DNA of 64,000 bases, taken from contig NZ_JADLQO010000006.1 in the NCBI RefSeq assembly GCF_015477775.1, positions 124,001-188,000 of the forward strand. Direction: 5' to 3'. Below, piece after piece: positions 43,883 through 52,241 of this stretch. Below the pieces are notes generated by a model. That model was given only the letters and a program-made list of their open reading frames with translations. It was not told the DNA's origin and made no database searches. Every line of letters starts with the position of its first letter. Position 1 is the first letter of the stretch. Source of the DNA: Nocardia abscessus (GTDB taxonomy: Bacteria; Actinomycetota; Actinomycetes; Mycobacteriales; Mycobacteriaceae). Both the position numbers and the translations under genes were made by a program.

Positions 43883-44383
43883 TCAGTCGGACTGCACCTC
43901 GTGGTCCGACTGACCCTGTGACGAACCGTCGTTGACGGGGTTGCGGCTCGCGGAGTTCCCGGAGGAGTCGGTTTCTTCGTCGCTGCGGGCGTCGGGCCTG
44001 CCGGCGGGGTCGGTTTCTTCGTCGCCGCGGGCGGTGGTTCCTGCCGACGAGTCCGTCCCCTCGTCGCCACGGGCGGCCGGGCTTCCGGACGAGTCCGTGT
44101 CCTCGTCGGCGCGGGCGGCGGGCTTGCCTTCGCCGCCTTCGCCTTTACCTTTCCCCTTGCCTTTACCTTTTCCTTTGCCCTTCCCCTTTCCTTTTCCCTT
44201 GTCTTCGTCTTCGTCGGCGTTACTCGCGCCGGGTTGTCCCTGCGTTTCGTCCTGTGCCAGATACGCGACCGGCCCGCCGCCGATCGTCTCGCTCGCGGCG
44301 GGTTGCGCGACGAGTCCCACGGTCAACGCGCCCGCGGCGACCGCCGCTACCGTCGCGGCGGTTCGAACGGATGACTTTCCCAC
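43883..44383 (-). CDS. Secreted protein with Lys-Gly tract and 14-residue repeats
   Basis: A 166-residue exported protein. Signal peptide: VRTAATVAAVAAGALTVGLVAQPAAS. After an acidic DEDEDK there are about eleven KG dipeptides, then four tandem 14-residue units of the form AR(G/S)DE(E/D)TDSSG---. GTG 44383 is chosen for its GGGAGG site. Function unknown; the charged disordered repeats suggest a cell-wall or surface interaction. On the + strand the KG tract is a pyrimidine run of low GC. Confidence 0.75.
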   Translation of the reverse strand: MGKSSVRTAATVAAVAAGALTVGLVAQPAASETIGGGPVAYLAQDETQGQPGASNADEDEDKGKGKGKGKGKGKGKGKGKGEGGEGKPAARADEDTDSSGSPAARGDEGTDSSAGTTARGDEETDPAGRPDARSDEETDSSGNSASRNPVNDGSSQGQSDHEVQSD

Positions 44384-44535
44384 TACCGAACCTCCCTGGT
44401 GATCGGTTTCGTTGGTGGAGCAGCGCGAAATTAGCACCGGCGCGAACAGGGTTCCTCAGGCTCGCCACGCCCTGATCGCCGTCGTGACAAGGTCGACATT
44501 CCGCCGTGACGCACACCCGATTTGTTCGGAAAGTC

Positions 44536-45315
44536 CTATCGCTGGGAGCGCAGATACTCGTCGTGTTCGCGGTCTTCGCGGTAGTAGCGCTGGGTCAGGA
44601 CGGCGAGGCGGTTGATCTCGGCCGCCATTGCGGCGGGTTCGAGGGGCTTTGCGACGATGGGGTCGCCGGTCTTGACGTAGTAGCGGCCGTCCGCGTAGTC
44701 CATCCACCAGAACCCGCGTCCGAAACCCGGGCGGGCATCGACCGCCGGGCCCGCGAGCACCGTGATCTCACCGAGGCCGAGGCGCTCGCGTTTGAAGATC
44801 CGGTCCAACTGCGCGACGACGCCGATCTCGTACGGCTTGCGGACCGGCCGTTCCCGGTCGGCGGCCACTTCTTCCCGGCGCACTTCGATCGGAGGGTGTG
44901 TGCCCGCCGGCATCTTGGGCAGCGCGGCGACCGCTTTCGCGGCGACTCGTTGCGCGGTGCAATAACTCACGATCACGTCACCGCCGGTGTCCGGCGCTGT
45001 ACCGGGAAGCTGGACCAGAGTGGCGCCGATGCTCCCGCGCACGGCCCCGTGGAAACGGAAAACGATCGACATGTCCGAGCCACCCATCCCTTTGGACTCG
45101 ACGCGGACCTCCGGTTCCAGCAATACGTCGAGCGCCCGTTCCAGGTCGACCGCGTATCGACCGAGTAGCGCGTCGACCGCCGCCTCGCGCTGACGCTTCA
45201 GATCGGCGAAATCCATCTCTTCCGGCCGGTATTGCAGCGGGTAGGGCAGCCGGTCGCGACCATAGGCGGCCCAGAGGATCTCGAATTCCTGCCCGGTGAA
45301 TCGCCAGTCAGCCAT
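44536..45315 (-). CDS. espG: ESX secretion-associated protein EspG
   Basis: A 259-residue protein with the EspG N-terminus FTGQEFEILWAAYGRDRLPYPLQYRP, the conserved DLERALDVLLEPEVRVESKG core and the late GRGFWWMDYADGRYYV. EspG is the cytosolic chaperone that binds the helical tip of PE-PPE pairs for type VII export. ATG 45315 overlaps the preceding PPE-like gene, as expected for a chaperone with its cargo. Which ESX system it serves cannot be told; no membrane components are in the window. Confidence 0.85.
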   Translation of the reverse strand: MADWRFTGQEFEILWAAYGRDRLPYPLQYRPEEMDFADLKRQREAAVDALLGRYAVDLERALDVLLEPEVRVESKGMGGSDMSIVFRFHGAVRGSIGATLVQLPGTAPDTGGDVIVSYCTAQRVAAKAVAALPKMPAGTHPPIEVRREEVAADRERPVRKPYEIGVVAQLDRIFKRERLGLGEITVLAGPAVDARPGFGRGFWWMDYADGRYYVKTGDPIVAKPLEPAAMAAEINRLAVLTQRYYREDREHDEYLRSQR

Positions 45316-46621
45316 TCGGGTTGTCTCCACCGATGACCGGAGGAACCGATTTCGGCAAGGAATCCAGACCGGTGACTTCCTCGCCGTTGTGCTGATTGAT
45401 CAGGTAGTCCTTGGCTCCCGACGTCTCCCGCTCGTCGTCCTTGCCGCGAGCCGCCATTCCCGGTGCGATGCCGGACGTGCCTGCCGCGCCGGCTCGAGCC
45501 GTCGGGTGGCCCGTTGCCGTGGCGGTCGGAACCACGCTCGGCTGCTGCGGACCGGCCGGGATATTGCGGCCCGGTGCAGGAGTGCCGGTGGTATTCGGGG
45601 TGCCGGGAACGCTCGGGGTGGTGGGGCGCGGGGGAGTGTTCGGGCGCGTCGTGCCGGGTCGGCCCAGCGCCGTCGGAACTGCGGTGTTGGGGGCCGGGGT
45701 CGGCGTATTGGTGCTGCTCGGTGAGGTCGACGGCGTGTTCGAGGTGGTCTGCTGCACGCTGGTCGGCTGGTCGACACCCGCCGGAGTGACCGCCTGCGGC
45801 GTGGTGGCGGCCGGGTCGGTCTCGGGCGATTGCTGCTGGTCGCCGTCGGACTGTTCGGTGGACGCCGGTTGCGAGCTTTCGGAACTGCCGGAGTCGGACG
45901 TTGCCTGTGGTCCAGAGGAATTCGACGTACCTGATGACGCCGTACCCGGCTGCTGCCCGGAATCCGCCACGATCTGCGGAGCGGTCGGAAGGACGGGCAC
46001 GCCGTGGTCGGTCTGAGTGGCGACTTGCCCGTACACCGTGCGCAGGATCCGCCGCGCCTCCTGCGTGGCTTCCTCCTCGGTGTAATCGCCCGCCTTCATG
46101 ACGCCGTCCTGGGGCAATGTCTTACCCGCCAGGTCCGGGCGTTCGGTGGCCTGTGGCATCAACGCCTGCGTCTGCTCGAGGCCGGTATGCATCTCGGACA
46201 GTTTGAAACTCACCAGGGCGGCGGCATCGGCCAGATCCCCCGACTGGTTCCGGTAGTTCGTAACCGCGTCAGCGGCCGCCTTGCCGGATTGGCCCGTCCA
46301 GCCCGGATTGGTGCCGTCGCCGGTCACGGTGCGGCCGAACTGCTCGTTGAACGCCTGAATCGCACCGGTCAGGTTCATCCCGATGTTCAACCATGCCTCG
46401 GACGCCTCCCGCACCGTCCCCGGCCGCATCGCGTTCACGGCATCGACCATCTGCGCCAACGTCATACTGTCGTAGTTGTCCGGCCCCGGAATCCGCGGCG
46501 GCTCGTATTCCCCCTGAAACGACGTCCCCAACCGACTGGTGAAGTCGTAGATCGTGTCGCGCTCCCGATTCCACTGCTCCTGCGCGGCGATGATCCGCTC
46601 GCGGTACTCCTCGTAGGTCAT
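45308..46621 (-). CDS. PPE/WXG100-like ESX substrate with disordered tail
   Basis: A 437-residue protein. The first ~190 residues are helical and PPE-like (PGWTGQSGKAAADAV holds the WxG turn). From about 205 to 400 it is a Ser/Thr/Gln/Pro-rich disordered region. The C-terminal LPKSVPPVIGG resembles conserved ends of such actinobacterial substrates. It overlaps the small PE-like gene upstream by ATGA and the EspG gene downstream, so the three are co-translated. Function unknown. Confidence 0.75.
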   Translation of the reverse strand: MTYEEYRERIIAAQEQWNRERDTIYDFTSRLGTSFQGEYEPPRIPGPDNYDSMTLAQMVDAVNAMRPGTVREASEAWLNIGMNLTGAIQAFNEQFGRTVTGDGTNPGWTGQSGKAAADAVTNYRNQSGDLADAAALVSFKLSEMHTGLEQTQALMPQATERPDLAGKTLPQDGVMKAGDYTEEEATQEARRILRTVYGQVATQTDHGVPVLPTAPQIVADSGQQPGTASSGTSNSSGPQATSDSGSSESSQPASTEQSDGDQQQSPETDPAATTPQAVTPAGVDQPTSVQQTTSNTPSTSPSSTNTPTPAPNTAVPTALGRPGTTRPNTPPRPTTPSVPGTPNTTGTPAPGRNIPAGPQQPSVVPTATATGHPTARAGAAGTSGIAPGMAARGKDDERETSGAKDYLINQHNGEEVTGLDSLPKSVPPVIGGDNPNG

Positions 46622-46998
46622 GGGGTGGCATCCAAACCGGTGAACTGGTCGGCCCTGGACCGGTCCAGCTCCACGAAGTTCGCAATAGCTTTGGCCACAA
46701 CTTCTTTCGCGATCTTCACCGCGTCGATGTGCTGCATGAGGACGGCGTCCAGGGATTGCTCGGTTCCGCTTGATTTCAGCTTGAACTTCTCTTGTAGCGC
46801 CACACCGGACGGGAAGGGGCCGAACCCGGTGACATCAATGATCCTGTCGGTCATTCGCATGATGTCATCGAGACGATCGAGGTAGTCATCACAAGCTTTA
46901 TCCAGACCTTTGCCGACATCCGGATGCAGGATCAGCTCACCAGCGTTCGCCTGGTCCAGCAGTCTGCGCCATTCCGCCGGATCGACCCCTATGGCCAT
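46618..46998 (-). CDS. PE-like helical ESX partner
   Basis: A 126-residue all-helical protein: EWRRLLDQANAGELILHPDVGKGLDKACDDYLDRLDDIM, then LKSSGTEQSLDAVLMQHIDAVKIAKEVVAKAIANFVELD. No PE dipeptide start, but the size and its 4-base overlap with the PPE-like gene make it the probable PE-type partner. Ten bases separate it from the DUF3558 lipoprotein gene. Confidence 0.72.
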   Translation of the reverse strand: MAIGVDPAEWRRLLDQANAGELILHPDVGKGLDKACDDYLDRLDDIMRMTDRIIDVTGFGPFPSGVALQEKFKLKSSGTEQSLDAVLMQHIDAVKIAKEVVAKAIANFVELDRSRADQFTGLDATP

Positions 46999-47007
46999 CG
47001 CCCCTCC

Positions 47008-47589
47008 TCAGTTCGTGGGCAGGTAACGCACCAGGTCGTCGGCGTGACGACCTGCCTCCTGGCACGGTTCGCCTTGTTTGCCGATCGAATAGCGTGTCGT
47101 CACCTTGAAGATGACCGTTCCGTGGGCGTTTTCGACCGCGACACTGCATTTGAGTCGCTTGCTGTCACCGACGTCCAGGTATTGCAGTGCGCGATGCGAG
47201 CCCACGGTCAAGGGAGTGAACGACTCCTTGTCCTGACGTTGACGAACTTCGTCCAAAGCGAATGCTCCGGATAGGACACCGAGGTCGTACCATCGCGCCG
47301 ACGCCTGCCAGCCACAGACCTTCCACCCGGTGAAATCCACACCGGCGACATCCTTCTCTTTGGTCGCCTGGTTGAGGCCGGCGACGGAGATTGCCGAGTC
47401 CGGCAACGTGCACGGATCCCAGAGGGCGGCGTCGGGGTCGGCCGACTTTGATGCTGATGAGGAGGGTGCCGCCACAGCAGTGGTCGTGGTCGCCGAGGGC
47501 GAGTCCGTGGAATCGCCGCATCCCACGACAACAAGAGTGGCACCGAACGCGAGCGCGGCACCGCGCAGAACCTTCCCCCAGCTCGTCAT
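47008..47589 (-). CDS. DUF3558 lipoprotein
   Basis: A 193-residue lipoprotein: signal peptide with lipobox LVVVGC, a Thr/Ser/Ala linker, then DUF3558 with LWDPCTLPDSAISVAGL, KVCGWQAS and a C-terminal CQEAGRHADDLVRYLP. DUF3558 proteins often accompany ESX genes in Nocardia and relatives; role unknown. ATG 47589. It is the first gene of the lipoprotein, PE-like, PPE-like, EspG set. Confidence 0.85.
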   Translation of the reverse strand: MTSWGKVLRGAALAFGATLVVVGCGDSTDSPSATTTTAVAAPSSSASKSADPDAALWDPCTLPDSAISVAGLNQATKEKDVAGVDFTGWKVCGWQASARWYDLGVLSGAFALDEVRQRQDKESFTPLTVGSHRALQYLDVGDSKRLKCSVAVENAHGTVIFKVTTRYSIGKQGEPCQEAGRHADDLVRYLPTN

Positions 47590-47898
47590 CGGTTCCTCAC
47601 CGCCGGTGCCGTACCGCATCGACGGGGGTCGGACCGGCTTCTCCGCCCCCTGCAAGCTGAGATCGACGCTACTGGCCCCGTCCCCATGGTTGCAACCAGT
47701 TCGGTGCTGATTCACGCCACCACAATTGTGAAGTCGTGCAACGCACCTCACCAGCAACGATCGTGTGCAACGGTGATCGTCTTACGTCCTCAGCGCTGCC
47801 GCTCCGCGGCGGACTCGGTTGATATCGCTGTCGCGGTAGCTTCGGTAACCGCTCGGCTCGCGAAGGGGCGCTAGAAGGCCTTGTCGTGGTTCTCCGAC
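47590..47898. other. Intergenic region before the reductase gene
   Basis: About 310 bases between the divergent lipoprotein and reductase genes. No ORF with a coding character and no strong hairpin were found. The promoter of the DUF3558 operon must lie here, but no clear -10/-35 pair is readable. Confidence 0.4.
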
Positions 47899-47930
47899 TT
47901 GACTCTCACATCCATGTGAAGGTTTAGCGT
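47899..47930 (+). promoter_or_regulatory. MerR-type promoter/operator
   Basis: TTGACT (-35) is followed by a dyad CTCACAT-CCA-TGTGAAG and GGTTTAGCGT; the spacing to a -10-like TTAGCG/TAGCGT is 19-20 bases. A long spacer with a dyad between -35 and -10 is the mark of MerR-activated promoters. It lies about 60 bases before the reductase gene at 47986. No MerR gene is adjacent. Confidence 0.6.
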
Positions 47931-47985
47931 AGCCGCACCAAGCCCTTCGCCCAGGTTTCGGGTGGGCAGCGATGCGAGAGAAGAC

Positions 47986-48855
47986 ATGATGCGTACACCT
48001 GCGGGGATATCCGTGACCGTGCTCGGACGTGGCGTCCGCGCAGCAGCGCTGGCCGAAGTTCTTGCGATGGACAGCGCGGTCACGTTCTGGGACGAGCACG
48101 GCGACACCGCTCATCCGCGTTCGGTTCTACGAGCGGATTCACTGCATGCAGCTCTCGACGGCGCGTCCCTGGTCGTCGTGTGCGTCGATGACTACGACGC
48201 TGCGGCTCGGATACTCGGACAAGCCGAGCAGCACATCGCATCCCGCGACGTGGTGAACGTGACCTCGGGCACCGGTGTGCAGGCCCGGCAATTGGCCACC
48301 TGGGTGGGCGAACGTGGCGGCCGGTACCTCGATGGTGCACTGATGGCGCATCCCGAACATGTCGGCAAGCCCGAGACAGTGCTGGTGTACAGCGGTTCGG
48401 AAGAACTGTTCGCCCATCACGAACGACTGCTCGGGCAATTGGGTAGCGCGACCTATCTGGGGCCGGACCCCGGCACGGCGGCGCTCTACGACCTCGCGAT
48501 GCTGAACTTCGCGTGGGCGACCCTGATCGGATACCTGTACAGCGCAGCTCTGCTGCGCACGGCCGAGGTTCGCGCAACAACCACGACACCACTGCTGAAT
48601 CACTGGATGTCGACCACGATCGCGTCGGTCATCGCCGACTACGGCCAACAGATAGACAACGGTCGGTACCCCGGCGACGAGGAATGGCTCGAACTCGACG
48701 CACCCCTCATGGACCACCTCATCCAAGCCGCCCAAGAGCGCGGTATCAATACCGAACTCCCCCGACTCATCAGATCGCTCACGCACCGAGGCATCGAAGC
48801 CGGCCACGGCAGAGACAGCTTCGCAAGCCTGATAGAGACCATCGCCACCTTCTGA
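47986..48855 (+). CDS. Imine reductase-like NAD(P)-dependent oxidoreductase
   Basis: A 289-residue protein of the 6-phosphogluconate/hydroxyisobutyrate dehydrogenase superfamily, imine-reductase type: ISVTVLGRGVRAAALAEVLA (Rossmann), VNVTSGTGVQARQLATWVGERGGRYLDGALMAHPEHVG and GTAALYDLAMLNFAWATL. Typical IREDs have GLGxMG; here GRGVRA deviates, which is common among distant members. ATG 47986 has GAGAGAAG; GTG 47962 is possible. It follows a MerR-type promoter. Confidence 0.75.
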   Translation: MMRTPAGISVTVLGRGVRAAALAEVLAMDSAVTFWDEHGDTAHPRSVLRADSLHAALDGASLVVVCVDDYDAAARILGQAEQHIASRDVVNVTSGTGVQARQLATWVGERGGRYLDGALMAHPEHVGKPETVLVYSGSEELFAHHERLLGQLGSATYLGPDPGTAALYDLAMLNFAWATLIGYLYSAALLRTAEVRATTTTPLLNHWMSTTIASVIADYGQQIDNGRYPGDEEWLELDAPLMDHLIQAAQERGINTELPRLIRSLTHRGIEAGHGRDSFASLIETIATF

Positions 48856-49000
48856 GAACCTGACGCTGCGGAGACCAGCCGCACACTCCCTCACCTGCAG
48901 CCCGAGGCGGCCACGCGTGTATGTGGTTGATCAACCATGTCGCGGAACCCGTCGGCTCCGGGGCATCGGCTTGTGTCGAAAGGTGGCGCGAGGACTCAGC

Positions 49001-49372
49001 TCACGGCACCGCAGTAAACAGTTCATAGCTGTGCCCATTGGGATCGCGCACATAGACTCCTCGACCTCCACCGAGGCGATTGATCCGCCGGTCCCATCCG
49101 TACTCCGGGCCGGAACCGTAGTCGACGTCCGCCCATTCCGAAAGGCGCTTCAACACCGCGTCGAAAGTGCCGTCATCGACCAGAAACGCGTAGTGACCGG
49201 GCTCTACCTGCCCGCGTTGATCGAAGTCGAAGGTCAGGTCTTCGTTCACGTGCACCGGCGCGAACGGCCCCGCCGGAGCCGCCACCTCCAACCCCAGTAG
49301 CTCGGCGAAGAAACTCGCCGCCACCTGCTTGTCGGCCGCAGGCACGATGGTGTGATTCAGGACGATGGGCAC
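49001..49372 (-). CDS. VOC/glyoxalase-like protein
   Basis: A 123-residue vicinal oxygen chelate protein: LNHTIVPAADKQVAASFFAELLGLEV, GHYAFLVDDGTFDAVLKRL and GRGVYVRDPNGHSYELFTAVP, with ligands His7, His and Glu as in the family. The start is GTG 49372. It diverges from a MarR gene with two palindromes between, so it is probably its target. Function unknown; such proteins include resistance and glyoxalase-like enzymes. Confidence 0.82.
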   Translation of the reverse strand: MPIVLNHTIVPAADKQVAASFFAELLGLEVAAPAGPFAPVHVNEDLTFDFDQRGQVEPGHYAFLVDDGTFDAVLKRLSEWADVDYGSGPEYGWDRRINRLGGGRGVYVRDPNGHSYELFTAVP

Positions 49373-49392
49373 GACACGCTCCGCTCATCTGT

Positions 49393-49428
49393 ATGCGATA
49401 CGCATGCAAATATATATGCGTATCGCAT
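49393..49428. promoter_or_regulatory. Paired palindromic MarR-type operators
   Basis: Two imperfect palindromes, ATGCGATACGCAT (49393-49405) and ATGCGTATCGCAT (49416-49428), are exact reverse complements of each other, separated by ten AT-rich bases. They lie between the divergent VOC and MarR genes and suit two dimers of the MarR protein. Confidence 0.72.
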
Positions 49429-49475
49429 GTAATGTCGAGCCGTGTCCCGACTCGCGTACTGATAGGTTGACGGCC

Positions 49476-49952
49476 GTGAACCGCTCCAGCGCCGATGCCT
49501 CCGAGGTGAACGGCGGACCCGCGCTCTTCCGGCTGGTCCGCTTCTGGTCCCGCCGCTGGATCAATCAAGCGCTGACCGGCGTTCCGGCGCAACCGGATCA
49601 CGACATGCGCCAGGCTCAACACGTCCAGGTCGTCGAAGCCGTCGCGGCCACGCTGTGCACCGCCGAGGAAGCCACCGTCACCACCGTCGCCACCCAACTC
49701 GGCCTCGACCACTCCGGAGCCAGCCGCATGGTCCGCGACGCCGTGGCAGCGGGCTACCTCACCCGCACCGACTCCGCCCACGACCGCCGCCGCGTAGTCC
49801 TGCACCTCACCGACGACGGCCACGACCTCCTCACCGCCTCCCACGACTGGCAACGCCGCTGCTTCGACCGACTCACCGCCACCTGGGCCGAACCCGACCG
49901 CCGGCGCTTCGCCACCTACCTCCAACGCCTGGCCGACGAAGCAGCCACCTGA
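49476..49952 (+). CDS. MarR family regulator
   Basis: A 158-residue MarR protein: winged helix with ATVTTVATQLGLDHSGASRMVRDAVAAGYLTRTDSAHDRRRVVLHLTDDG, flanked by dimerisation helices. GTG 49476 is chosen because the frame before it runs through the operator palindromes. It probably represses itself and the VOC gene. Confidence 0.85.
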   Translation: MNRSSADASEVNGGPALFRLVRFWSRRWINQALTGVPAQPDHDMRQAQHVQVVEAVAATLCTAEEATVTTVATQLGLDHSGASRMVRDAVAAGYLTRTDSAHDRRRVVLHLTDDGHDLLTASHDWQRRCFDRLTATWAEPDRRRFATYLQRLADEAAT

Positions 49953-50155
49953 ACCCCGTCATCATGGCGTAATCGAATGCCGCTACTGCGAACCCGGCTT
50001 GCGGCGAAATTCGACTGTGCGGCACCGATCGCCACCTTCTCAGGCGCGCGCTGAGCTGGTGTAAATGCCTCCGCGACAGGCTGTCTCAGCACGGTAGCCG
50101 CGGCTGGCATCGGGTCGGCCGGTGGCTGATCGCGGGACGCTCGAGCGCACCCCGC

Positions 50156-50452
50156 CTATGGGTTGTCCTGTTGGCGCTGCTCCCACTCCGCCTTTTGGCG
50201 CAACCATTCCGCTTCGCGCCGGTCGCGGGCTTCCTCGGTGTTCGATTGCCGATACCACTCGTCTTTCTCGGTACCGGCCAGATCATCCTTGAATCGCTCG
50301 GGCAGATCGTCCCAGTTCACTTGCGGGGGCCGCGCGTCGAACTCTGCGAAGGCCGCTTCTGCTGCGGCCCTCACATCCGGAGGAATATCGTCGGGGCTGC
50401 CCGGACTAAAAGTCTTACCGAAAGCCCTGAAAGTTTCCTGCTCATGCTCCAT
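50156..50452 (-). CDS. Candidate immunity protein of the ART toxin
   Basis: A 98-residue acidic, helical protein (KTFSPGSPDDIPPDVRAAAEAAFAEFDARPPQVNWDDLPERF; then charged TEEARDRREAEWLRQKAEWEQRQQ). No membrane span or signal. It begins 13 bases after the toxin stop on the same strand. A short acidic cytosolic protein directly behind a secreted toxin is the usual place of an immunity protein; this is inference from position only. Confidence 0.62.
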   Translation of the reverse strand: MEHEQETFRAFGKTFSPGSPDDIPPDVRAAAEAAFAEFDARPPQVNWDDLPERFKDDLAGTEKDEWYRQSNTEEARDRREAEWLRQKAEWEQRQQDNP

Positions 50453-50465
50453 GATGTTCTCCTGT

Positions 50466-51941
50466 CTACTTCGGCACTACTTCGATCATTTGAATGACTG
50501 TCCGGCCGGTCGTCCAGTCGGTTTCGATGTGCGTGGGCTTGAAAGTGGTGCCCGTCTTGAAAAGCACTTCAGGGTTGCCTGGTGCAGAATGCTGCGTGAT
50601 GTCTTTACCGGTTTGCGAGAAATATCGGAATTCGACATTGCCTTCTCGGACACCGCCGCCGTCTTTCAATGGTGATGTGCTGGTGAATGCGTCCTCTGTG
50701 ACATTTCCGTTCCTGTTGTATGCCGCGTAGTACTTGTTGAGTTCTTCGGGCTCCAAATTGGTGACGCGGGTGACCGGGCCTTGATGGTTCGGCAGTTTGT
50801 CCAACGCGGAATTGAGGGTGTCGACATAGCGCTGCTGTTCCGGGGTGAGGGGTCGCCCGGCCCGCAATGGGAGATTCGCGTACTGGTGACCCGAGCCGGA
50901 GTAATCGGCGATCGCGTCCACCTCGGCACGGGAGAGGGACGCAGGCCGCGTCGGCGTCGTCGCCTGCTGGCCCATCCGCTTGAGCCGCTGTAACTCTTTT
51001 TCCTTCTGCGCCAGGCCACCGAGACGATTGGCGCTGAACGGTTTGGCCTTCCGTGCGATCTTCCACCCGTCGACCAGCGCACGAATAGGTGCCGAGCATC
51101 GCGCGATGATCTGGGTGACCCGTGCGGCACCCAGCGCCGCGCCGAGACCGGCCGTAATCACCGACGCGGCCACCGCCAGCGCAATCGTGATGCCGACTTC
51201 TGCGGCGATCTGCTTGCCGAGGTCCTGTAGCAGAACGATCAGCTTGTCCCGCAAGTCTTTCAAATCGGCTTTATGGTCCAGGCACGCCGTGGAGAACTCG
51301 CCGAAAGCGGCAACAGCGTCGTTCGCGGAATCCCGCAGAGTGTTTAAATTCTGGACGATGAGCGAGATTTCCGGGGCGGTGTTCTGATCGATTTCCTTCG
51401 CGATCTGATCGAGCGCATCCGAGAAACCGGACACGGCCGGATCGCCTTGGATCTGCTTCCACGCATCCGCTACAGCCTGCAACTTGTCGGTATCCCCATC
51501 CGGGACGGTGACACCGATCTTCTCGATGAGCTCGACCGAATCGGACACCAACCCATTTCCCGGGCCGCCCGCGCTGGGCAGTGGAACGCGGCACAGGTAT
51601 ACAGCAGGAGGGAATGCGGCGGGTTTCTCCGGACCGGAACCGCCCGCGTTGATGGTCGCCGTGAAATCGGCTACCGCGTAGTTGTAGCCCACGGTTTGGA
51701 GGACGGACGCGAAATTTCCCGCTGCTTCGGCGATGAGCGTGGTCTGTCGCAGGAGCTCAGCGGCGCCGTTGTCGTAGGCGTCGGCCCACTCCCGGGCCTC
51801 GGTATAGCTTCCCGCCATACTGGAGCAATTCGACAGCGCCCCGAAACGTCCGTCGACAGCGGAAAACCAGTTCGTCGCGGCTTCCTGCAATCTGTTCGCT
51901 GTCGAATAGTACGTTTGTGGGTCCAGATCCATCACGGTCAT
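50466..51941 (-). CDS. Type VII-secreted ADP-ribosyltransferase toxin
   Basis: A 491-residue polymorphic toxin. N-terminal helical ESX-type domain (residues 1-95, ending YNYAVADF); helical middle to about 245; hydrophobic stretch 246-280 (IAAEVGITIALAVAASVITAG); C-terminal ART domain 340-491. The ART core is readable: Y-SGSGHQYAN (347-356), Arg392 in GPVTRVTNLEP, S421-T-S423 in DAFTSTS, and N456-P-E458-VLFKTGTTF. The usual Q/E-x-E is N-x-E here. It follows two WXG100 genes by six bases and is followed by a small immunity candidate. Target unknown. Confidence 0.78.
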   Translation of the reverse strand: MTVMDLDPQTYYSTANRLQEAATNWFSAVDGRFGALSNCSSMAGSYTEAREWADAYDNGAAELLRQTTLIAEAAGNFASVLQTVGYNYAVADFTATINAGGSGPEKPAAFPPAVYLCRVPLPSAGGPGNGLVSDSVELIEKIGVTVPDGDTDKLQAVADAWKQIQGDPAVSGFSDALDQIAKEIDQNTAPEISLIVQNLNTLRDSANDAVAAFGEFSTACLDHKADLKDLRDKLIVLLQDLGKQIAAEVGITIALAVAASVITAGLGAALGAARVTQIIARCSAPIRALVDGWKIARKAKPFSANRLGGLAQKEKELQRLKRMGQQATTPTRPASLSRAEVDAIADYSGSGHQYANLPLRAGRPLTPEQQRYVDTLNSALDKLPNHQGPVTRVTNLEPEELNKYYAAYNRNGNVTEDAFTSTSPLKDGGGVREGNVEFRYFSQTGKDITQHSAPGNPEVLFKTGTTFKPTHIETDWTTGRTVIQMIEVVPK

Positions 51942-51947
51942 GCGGGC

Positions 51948-52241
51948 TCAGCTCTCCAGCATCCGCATGTTGGTGTTGATCGCCTCGCTGTAGGCGGCAT
52001 GTGCCGCTGCGGCAGCGGCACGCATCGCGGCGATGCCGTCGCGCACGTCGGCCGCACCTTCGGCCCAATCCCGGTGCGCCTCGGCATGTGCGGCCGCAGC
52101 GGCGCCGGTCCATGTGCGGTGCAGCGCGGTCACGCGCTGCTCCACCCCGGTGAATGTGTCCTCGGTGAATCCGGCCAATCCGCCGATGCGCGCGGTCACG
52201 GCGTCCAGGTGCGCCAGATCCACACCGAACGCCGCCGTCAT
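51948..52241 (-). CDS. WXG100 protein (second of pair)
   Basis: A 97-residue helical-hairpin protein with W44-T-G46 in LHRTWTGAAAAAHAEAHRDW, Ala-rich helices on both sides. Typical EsxA/EsxB-type size. Its ATG overlaps the other WXG100 gene (52238-52241) and the toxin start follows six bases after its stop, so it probably escorts the toxin for export. Confidence 0.85.
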   Translation of the reverse strand: MTAAFGVDLAHLDAVTARIGGLAGFTEDTFTGVEQRVTALHRTWTGAAAAAHAEAHRDWAEGAADVRDGIAAMRAAAAAAHAAYSEAINTNMRMLES

